A DNA stretch of 33,694 nucleotides. Source: Microcystis elabens FACHB-917. GTDB taxonomy: Bacteria > Cyanobacteriota > Cyanobacteriia > PCC-6307 > Cyanobiaceae. Below, piece after piece: positions 27,291 through 33,694 of this stretch; the stretch's first letter is position 1; every line of letters starts with the position of its first letter. Both the position numbers and the translations under genes were made by a program. The notes beneath the pieces are model-generated. The model did no database searches, had not been told where the DNA came from, and saw nothing but the letters and a program-made list of their open reading frames with translations. The stretch is taken from NCBI RefSeq assembly GCF_014698445.1, contig NZ_JACJSZ010000035.1, forward strand, positions 1 to 33,694, read 5' to 3'.

Positions 27291-28166
27291 ATGGGACGCA
27301 AAAGAGCGCCGGGAATCACTTCTCCACGGCGCCGTCGAGACCATCAGTTTCGCCCCGGCCCCGTGGGACAGCTGCTGGTGCTGCTGCTGGTGGGGCTGCT
27401 GGCCTGGCCGCCGGCGCTGCGGGCCGATTCCGGCCCAGCGGCGGGCCTGGCGGCGGCAACGGCGTCGCTGCCGGCGCTGTTCGAGCAGGCCCTGACCGCC
27501 AGCCGCGAGGGGCGCTTCGGCGACGCCCTGCCCCTGTGGGACCGGGTGGTGGATCTGGCGCCCGAGGACGCCTCGGCCTGGAGCAACCGGGGCAACGTGC
27601 AGCTAGCCCTGGGGGACGCGGCGGCGGCGATCGCCGACCAGGACAAGGCCATTGAGCTGGAGCCCGCCAGCGCCGACCCCCACCTCAACCGCGGCACCGC
27701 CGAGGAGGCCCTGGGCCTGTGGAGCGCCGCTGCTGCGGATTACCGGTGGATCCTGGAGCGGAATCCCCAGGAGGCCTCCGCCCTCTACAACCTGGGCAAC
27801 GTGGAGGGCTCCCGGGGCGACTGGCCATCGGCCCGCGCCTGCTTCGAGGCGGCCGCCGCCGCCCGTCCGGGCTTCGCCATGGCCCGCTCCAGCGCCGCCC
27901 TGGCCGCCTTCCAGCTGGGCGACGTGGCGACGGCGGAGAAGCAGCTGCGCGACCTGATCCGCCGCTATCCCCTGTTCGCCGATGCCCGCGCCGGCCTGAC
28001 GGCGCTGCTGTGGCGGCGGGGGGCCCGGGGTGAGGCGGAGAGCCACTGGGCCGCGGCCTCCGGGCTCGATCCCCGCTACCGGCAGGAAGAATGGCTGCTG
28101 CAGATACGGCGCTGGCCGCCCGTGCCCGTGCAGGCTCTGGCCCAGTTTCTGGCCCTGGCCTCCTGA
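27291..28166 (+). CDS. Exported tetratricopeptide repeat protein
   Basis: A 291-residue protein. The N-terminus has a long basic region, then a hydrophobic core LLVLLLVGLLAWPPALRADS, which fits a signal peptide cut near ALRADS, so the rest probably lies in the periplasm or thylakoid lumen. From about residue 62 there are at least four TPR units: FEQALTASREGRFGDALPLW, AWSNRGNVQLALGDAAAAIA, PHLNRGTAEEALGLWSAAAA and ALYNLGNVEGSRGDWPSARA. Two more degenerate units follow. TPRs bind other proteins, and the partner is not evident. It begins a run of four same-strand genes up to 30252 and lies 133 bases from the divergent GtrII-like gene. Confidence 0.87.
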   Translation: MGRKRAPGITSPRRRRDHQFRPGPVGQLLVLLLVGLLAWPPALRADSGPAAGLAAATASLPALFEQALTASREGRFGDALPLWDRVVDLAPEDASAWSNRGNVQLALGDAAAAIADQDKAIELEPASADPHLNRGTAEEALGLWSAAAADYRWILERNPQEASALYNLGNVEGSRGDWPSARACFEAAAAARPGFAMARSSAALAAFQLGDVATAEKQLRDLIRRYPLFADARAGLTALLWRRGARGEAESHWAAASGLDPRYRQEEWLLQIRRWPPVPVQALAQFLALAS

Positions 28167-28179
28167 ACCACCCCCGTCC

Positions 28180-29388
28180 ATGACGCCTCCCCCCCTGTCC
28201 CCCACGGCCCCGGCAGATGCCACCTGGGACGCCCTGGGGCTGGAGGCCACCCTGCAGGCGGCGCTGCCGGAGCTGATCCAGATCCGCCGCCACCCCGAGC
28301 TGAGCGGCCACGAACAGCAGACCGCCGCCCTGGTGGCCGGTGAGCTGCGGCGCTGGGGCTGGGAGGTGCGCGAAGGGGTGGGCCGCACCGGGGTGGTGGC
28401 CGAGCTGGGGCCGGTGGGGGCGCCGCTGGTGGCCCTGCGGGCCGACATGGATGCCCTGCCGATCGAGGAGCGCACCGAACGGCCCTATGCCTCCAGCCGT
28501 CAGGGCCTGATGCATGCCTGCGGCCACGACATCCACACCGCCGTGGGCCTGGGGGTGGCGCGGCTGGTGGCCGGCGTTGCGGATCGGCTCACGGCCCGGG
28601 TGCGGCTGCTGTTCCAGCCGGCGGAGGAGACGGCGGAGGGGGCGGCCTGGATGCGGGCCGACGGGGCGATGGACGGGGTGCAGGCCCTGTTTGGGGTGCA
28701 TGTGTTTCCGAGCCTGGAGGTGGGGACGGTGGGGGTGCGCAGCGGCAGCCTCACGGCCGCGGCTGGGGAGCTGGAGGTGGAGGTGCTGGGGGAAGGGGGC
28801 CACGGCGCCCGCCCGCACCAGAGCACCGACGCGATCTGGATCGCCGCCCGGGTGGTGAGCGGGCTGCAGGAGGCGATCAGCCGGCGGCTGGATCCGCTGC
28901 ATCCGGTGGTGGTGAGCTTCGGGCTGATCGAGGGGGGCAAGGCCTTCAACGTCATCGCCGACCACGTGCGCCTGCTGGGTACGGTGCGCTGCCTGGATCT
29001 GGAGGTGCACGCCCAGCTGCCGGGCTGGATCGAGGACACCGTCCATGCGCTCTGCCAGGGCCATGGCGGTGAGGCCCGGGTGCATTACCGCTGCATCTCC
29101 CCGCCGGTGCATAACGACCCGGAGCTCACCCAGCTGGTGGCCGATGCGGCCGTGGCCCTGCTGGGCCGCTCCCGGGTGCAGTGGCTGGAGCAGCCGTCGC
29201 TGGGGGCCGAGGACTTCGCCCAGCTGCTGGAGGGCACCCGCGGCACCATGTTCAGGCTGGGGGTGGCCGGGCCGGGGGGCTGCACGCCCCTGCACAGCAA
29301 CAGCTTCGATCCGGACGAGGGCTGCCTGGAGGTGGGCATCAAGGTGCTCACCCTCAGCCTGCTGCGCTGGATGGAGCAGCCGGTTTGA
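28180..29388 (+). CDS. M20 family amidohydrolase (hippurate / IAA-amino acid hydrolase type)
   Basis: A 402-residue metallopeptidase-like amidohydrolase from ATG 28180, 13 bases after the TPR gene. M20D motifs: IRRHPELSGHEQQTA, LRADMDALPIEE, MHACGHDIHTAVGLGVA (metal Cys and His), LFQPAEETAEGAAWM (metal and general-base Glu), GEGGHGARPHQSTDAI in the lid domain, GGKAFNVIAD and SLGAEDFAQLLE with the C-terminal PLHSNSFDPDE. Such enzymes remove N-acyl groups from amino acids; the natural substrate here cannot be read from sequence. The stop overlaps the TTG of the next gene. Confidence 0.94.
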   Translation: MTPPPLSPTAPADATWDALGLEATLQAALPELIQIRRHPELSGHEQQTAALVAGELRRWGWEVREGVGRTGVVAELGPVGAPLVALRADMDALPIEERTERPYASSRQGLMHACGHDIHTAVGLGVARLVAGVADRLTARVRLLFQPAEETAEGAAWMRADGAMDGVQALFGVHVFPSLEVGTVGVRSGSLTAAAGELEVEVLGEGGHGARPHQSTDAIWIAARVVSGLQEAISRRLDPLHPVVVSFGLIEGGKAFNVIADHVRLLGTVRCLDLEVHAQLPGWIEDTVHALCQGHGGEARVHYRCISPPVHNDPELTQLVADAAVALLGRSRVQWLEQPSLGAEDFAQLLEGTRGTMFRLGVAGPGGCTPLHSNSFDPDEGCLEVGIKVLTLSLLRWMEQPV

Positions 29389-29660
29389 GCGGCCGTCGGC
29401 CCTCCCGCTTCCGGGCGGCGCTGCTGGCGCTCTCCTCGCCGCTCCTGATCCTGCTGGCCCTGCTGGTGCTGTTCACCCGCCAGGGCACCGACCGGCTGGC
29501 GGCCGTGCCCGCCCTGGTGATCGGCGCCGGCCTGCTCACCACCAGCTGGATCCGGCGGCGGCGGCGGCGGGCCGAGCTGCTGCGGGCCCTGCGCCAGGCC
29601 CCCCAGCCGGCGGCGAGCTGCGCCAAGGTGAAGGATCCCCGCCCTGTGCCCCGTGAGTGA
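29385..29660 (+). CDS. Small two-helix membrane protein (DUF3188-like)
   Basis: A 91-residue protein. It starts at a TTG (29385) that overlaps the amidohydrolase stop (TTGA). Two transmembrane helices are clear (ALLALSSPLLILLALLVLFT and LAAVPALVIGAGLLTTSW), separated by a short loop, then a strongly basic RRRRRRAELLRALRQ segment that should lie in the cytoplasm. Length, order and position fit what I remember of the cyanobacterial DUF3188 family, whose function is unknown. The last 8 bases overlap the GTG start of the HEAT-repeat gene, so translation is probably coupled across three genes. Confidence 0.7.
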   Translation: MSGRRPSRFRAALLALSSPLLILLALLVLFTRQGTDRLAAVPALVIGAGLLTTSWIRRRRRRAELLRALRQAPQPAASCAKVKDPRPVPRE

Positions 29661-30252
29661 GTCCACCCCCGATCTGGAGGCGGCGCGGCAGGCGATCGCC
29701 TCGGGCGATCCCAGCCGGGCCATGCCGGCCCTGGCGGGGCTGCGGGGGGTGGAGCCGGAGGCGGCGATTCCGCTGCTGCTGCTGGGGCTGGAGCAGACCA
29801 CCTTCGTGATCCGTTCGCTGGCCTGCGCCGGCCTGGGGGTGAAGCGCAGCGAGGCGGGCTGGGCGGCCCTGCAGGCGGCGGTGCGCCAGGACGAGGACGC
29901 CAACGTGCGCGCCGAGGCCGCCAACGCCCTGGCCAGCTACGGGGTGGAGCGGGCCTGGCCCCTGCTGCGGGATGCCTTCGTGGCCGACGACCAGTGGCTG
30001 GTGCGCTGCAGCATCCTCTCGGCCCTGGCCGAGCAGGAGGACATGCCTCCGGCCTGGCTGCTGGAGCTGGCCCGGGAGGCGGTGGCCGATGGCGACGGCA
30101 CGGTGCGGGCCGGCGGGGCCGAGATCCTCGGGCGCCTGGTGCGCGAGGGCCGGGGGCCGGAGGCGGCCCAGGCCCGCGAGGCCCTGGCGGCCCTGCAGGG
30201 CGACGGTGACCACCGGGTGACGGCCGTGGCCCTCGACGGTCTGCAGACCTGA
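29653..30252 (+). CDS. HEAT-repeat protein
   Basis: A 199-residue helical repeat protein starting at GTG 29653 (MSESTPDLEAARQAIASGDP). Four or five HEAT-like units are visible: EAAIPLLLLGLEQTTFVIRS, SEAGWAALQAAVRQDEDANV, AEAANALASYGVERAWPLLR, CSILSALAEQEDMPPAWLLE and AGGAEILGRLVREGRGPEAA. Cyanobacterial HEAT proteins of this type include bilin lyase relatives such as CpcE, but the conserved residues of a lyase are not evident and no phycobiliprotein gene is near, so I keep the general name. It is upstream of the TPP riboswitch on the same strand. Confidence 0.85.
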   Translation: MSESTPDLEAARQAIASGDPSRAMPALAGLRGVEPEAAIPLLLLGLEQTTFVIRSLACAGLGVKRSEAGWAALQAAVRQDEDANVRAEAANALASYGVERAWPLLRDAFVADDQWLVRCSILSALAEQEDMPPAWLLELAREAVADGDGTVRAGGAEILGRLVREGRGPEAAQAREALAALQGDGDHRVTAVALDGLQT

Positions 30253-30273
30253 GATCTTGCTAGCGTCAGTGGG

Positions 30274-31818
<1,545 letters not shown>

Positions 31819-31822
31819 CGTT

Positions 31823-31837
31823 GCGGGCGTTGCCCGC
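31823..31837 (+). terminator. Hairpin after thiC
   Basis: GCGGGC, loop GTT, GCCCGC: a six-pair stem starting five bases after the thiC stop. No T-tract follows, so terminator function is uncertain. Confidence 0.35.
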
Positions 31838-31884
31838 CCCCATCGATGTGTTTATGGTCCAGGCGTCGTTGCTGACCGCATCGA

Positions 31885-32451
31885 TTGGGCTTCCTCCTCC
31901 CCAGTGGCGTCACGTCCTATCTGGCCGGGGGACTGTCCCTCGGACCTGGACTGATGGTCATGAACCTCACCCTCGGCGTCAAAGCCGGGGCAAGTTCCGT
32001 CCTGAGCTCCACCCTCACCTATTTCATGCCGCTCACGGCTGAGCGCAGCTCGCGCCAGTGGCGGCTGCTGTTTGCCCTGGCCATGGTGCTCGGCGCCTGG
32101 CTGTAGGCCGCCACCCACCAGGCGTTCTTCGTCACGGCCGTGGGCTGGTGGCGGCTGGCGCTGGGGGGGCTGCTGGTGGGCTTCGGCACCCGGCTCTCCT
32201 CGGGCTGCACCTCTGGCCACGGCATCTGCGGCGTCGCCTCGTTCTCGCGGGCCTCGCTGCTGTCGGTGGCCGTGTTCATGGCGGTGGCGACGATCGGCTT
32301 CCGGCTGGCCCCGCGGCTGCGGCAGACCACGCTGCTGGGGCTGCCCTTCTCCCATGAGGTGAAGCCGATGCTGATCGGCCTGGCCGGGATGCTGGTGGGC
32401 GCCTACCTGCAGGGGGTGCTGGCCGAAGGCCGAACCAGGGTGCAGGGCTGA
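31885..32451 (+). pseudogene. YeeE/YedE family (thiosulfate/sulfur transport) gene with in-frame stop
   Basis: One frame encodes a YeeE/YedE-like membrane protein: LPSGVTSYLAGGLSLGPGL, ASSVLSSTLTYFM, WRLLFALAMVLGAWL, then a TAG at 32104-32106. The same frame then continues with AATHQAFFVTAVGWWRLALG, GGLLVGFGTRLSSGCTSGHG with the conserved Cys of the family, ICGVASFSRASLL and a last helix to the TGA at 32451. Nothing suggests a programmed event, so it reads as a nonsense mutation near codon 74. The 5' end is also unclear: the TTG at 31885 has no ribosome binding site, and an ATG at 31854 lies in another frame. Relatives import thiosulfate or related sulfur species. It is followed by a truncated persulfide dioxygenase-rhodanese. 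Confidence 0.8.
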
Positions 32452-32464
32452 GGCCCCAGGCGCC

Positions 32465-33319
32465 ATGGCTCCCCACGCTCCCTTCCCCCTGGCGGCCGTC
32501 GCCGGGGCCGAGAACGTGACCCTGCCCCTGCGCCACGGGGATCGGGTGGGCTTCGGCGGCCGCCATCTGGAGGTGCGTGCCACCCCCGGCCACACCGACG
32601 GTTGCCTCAGCTTCGTGCTCGACGACCACACCATGGCCTTCACCGGCGATGCCCTGCTGGTGCGGGGCTGTGGCCGCTGCGACTTTCAGCAGGGGGATGC
32701 CGCCACCCTGTTTCACTCGATCACCGGCCAGATCCTGTCGCTGCCCGACCACTGCCTGCTCTACCCGGCCCATGACTACAGCGGCCGGGCGGTGAGTTCG
32801 GTGGCCGAGGAGAGGGCCTACAACGCCCGGCTCGGGGGTGAGGCCGACGAGCGCGACTTCGTGGGCTCCATGGAGAACCTGCACCTCCCCCACCCCAACC
32901 GCTTCGCCGTGGCCCTGCCGGCCAACCTGCGCTCCGGCCGGCCCGCCGACGGTGGCCTGGAGGAAGCGGACGACTGGGCGCCGATCGAGCGCAGCTATGC
33001 CGGCCTGCCGGAACTGACGGCCGACTGGGTGGCCGACCACCGCGAGACCCTGACGCTGGTGGACGTGCGCTCCGAAGCGGAGGTGCAGGGCCCGGATGGC
33101 CGCATCCCTGGCAGCCTGCTGATTCCCCTGCCCGAACTGCCGGCGCGAGCCGACGAGATCCCCACGGATCGGCCCACGGTGGTGCTCTGCCACTCCGGCA
33201 GCCGCTCCGCCCTGGCCACGCAGCAGCTGCAGAAGAAGGGGCTGACCCAGGTGGCCAACCTGCGCGGCGGCCTGCGGGCCTGGAAGGCGCAGGGGCTGCC
33301 GTTGGAGCAGCCTGGTTGA
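32465..33319 (+). pseudogene. Persulfide dioxygenase-rhodanese fusion lacking the N-terminal metal motif
   Basis: The readable 284 residues begin inside a metallo-beta-lactamase fold of the ETHE1/persulfide dioxygenase type: AAVAGAENVTLPLRHGDRVG, then TPGHTDGCLSFV (His 43), FTGDALLVRGCGRCDF (Asp 62) and LYPAHDYSGR (His 103). The rhodanese domain has ETLTLVDVRSEAEVQG and VVLCHSGSRSALA with catalytic Cys 242. The HxHxDH motif, which should lie about 50-70 residues before AVAGAE, is absent, and the DNA just upstream is the YeeE gene. So a deletion has removed the start, including key iron ligands. The ATG at 32465 may be used, giving at most a rhodanese-active remnant, but dioxygenase activity is unlikely. 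Confidence 0.78.
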
Positions 33320-33694
33320 ATCACGGTATGGCGCTCTGGTGTAGCCGAGGACACAGGTGATTCGCGGAGCCGTTAACCACCGCTGGGATTCGTGTCGCTG
33401 GATAGAGTGGCCTTGCGGGCCAAGGGTTTCAGAGACTGTCTGCTGTGAACTCAGTTGGCTTATCTGGAATGCGACTGCCGGCTGGGGGTGGTTCACGGAT
33501 CCGCCGAAGAACAAGTTAGGCTTCTTTCAATCCTGCATGCAACTGAAAGCATGATGCAGATGTCCGAACAATGATTGAATCCGCAACCGTATTTAGGGCT
33601 TGCTGAGGAAGCCAGATCCGCTGCGGGGCAGTTGATTCCAGCGGCAGTCTCAGGCTAGGATGGATTCTAATCAGCCTTTTTTGGCTTAGAAGAA
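33320..33694. other. Intergenic DNA to the window end, no gene seen
   Basis: About 375 bases, AT-richer than the upstream genes. An open frame at 33357-33554 has no recognisable features. At the far end, AGCC, TTTTTT, GGCT (about 33674-33686) forms a small palindrome around a T-run that could be part of a terminator or promoter region for a gene beyond the window. No tRNA or repeat was recognised. Confidence 0.4.

Noticed and set aside
27685-29295. Long minus-strand open frame opposite the TPR and amidohydrolase genes
   Set aside because: Low-complexity antisense shadow of two well-supported genes.
32140-32451. Independent short YeeE-like gene after the TAG
   Set aside because: It is in the same frame as the upstream half and completes the family fold, so it is part of one interrupted gene.

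Overview
The window looks like a chromosomal segment of a high-GC picocyanobacterium of the Cyanobium/Synechococcus type. This rests on gene content and neighbourhoods (mreBCD next to an RpaB-like regulator and lysS, an egtB-egtD operon with two small accessory genes, thiC behind a TPP riboswitch, a DUF3188-like protein, an AhcY of cyanobacterial length) and on very GC-rich codons in the core genes. No tRNA, rRNA, CRISPR array, transposase or integrase was seen.

Layout. 2-208: end of a sigma-70 factor. 304-1035: putative 2OG-Fe(II) oxygenase. 1036-3266: AT-richer stretch with a (TTC)8 repeat and a frameshifted GtrII-type membrane glucosyltransferase. 3263-4940: mutY and tsaE, convergent. 5032-7205: ahcY and a DedA protein. 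7245-7753: ssb with its own terminator, divergent from mreB. 7912-12600: mreB-mreC-mreD, an orphan sugar-binding lipoprotein and an OmpR-type response regulator. 12670-14493: lysS and a small conserved-looking protein. 14522-18284 (minus): egtB-egtD, two small overlapping genes and a YdcF protein. 18360-21553: cysteine synthase-like gene overlapping a degenerate protein kinase gene. 21590-22090: smpB. 22091-24477: AT-richer block with gtrB-gtrA. 24478-25596: ruvB. 25544-27157: a second GtrII-type protein whose end runs antisense into ruvB. 27291-30252: TPR protein, M20 amidohydrolase, small membrane protein, HEAT-repeat protein. 30274-31818: TPP riboswitch and thiC. 31885-33319: a damaged sulfur locus (YeeE/YedE with an in-frame stop, then a persulfide dioxygenase-rhodanese lacking its N-terminus). 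33320-33694: no gene seen.

How the genes fit together. Most of the window is housekeeping: cell shape (Mre), repair and recombination (MutY, RuvB, SSB), translation (LysS, TsaE, SmpB), the methyl cycle (AhcY) and thiamine synthesis (ThiC). Two themes stand out. First, GtrA/GtrB/GtrII surface-glycan glucosylation genes lie in separate lower-GC patches among core genes, and one of them is broken. Second, sulfur metabolism is prominent: a tightly coupled ergothioneine operon divergent from a cysteine synthase homologue, and a decaying thiosulfate/persulfide locus. I see no clearly new defence or mobile system. The best candidates for undescribed biology are the two small proteins coupled to egtD, the co-translated atypical kinase next to the cysteine synthase, and the split glucosylation patches.
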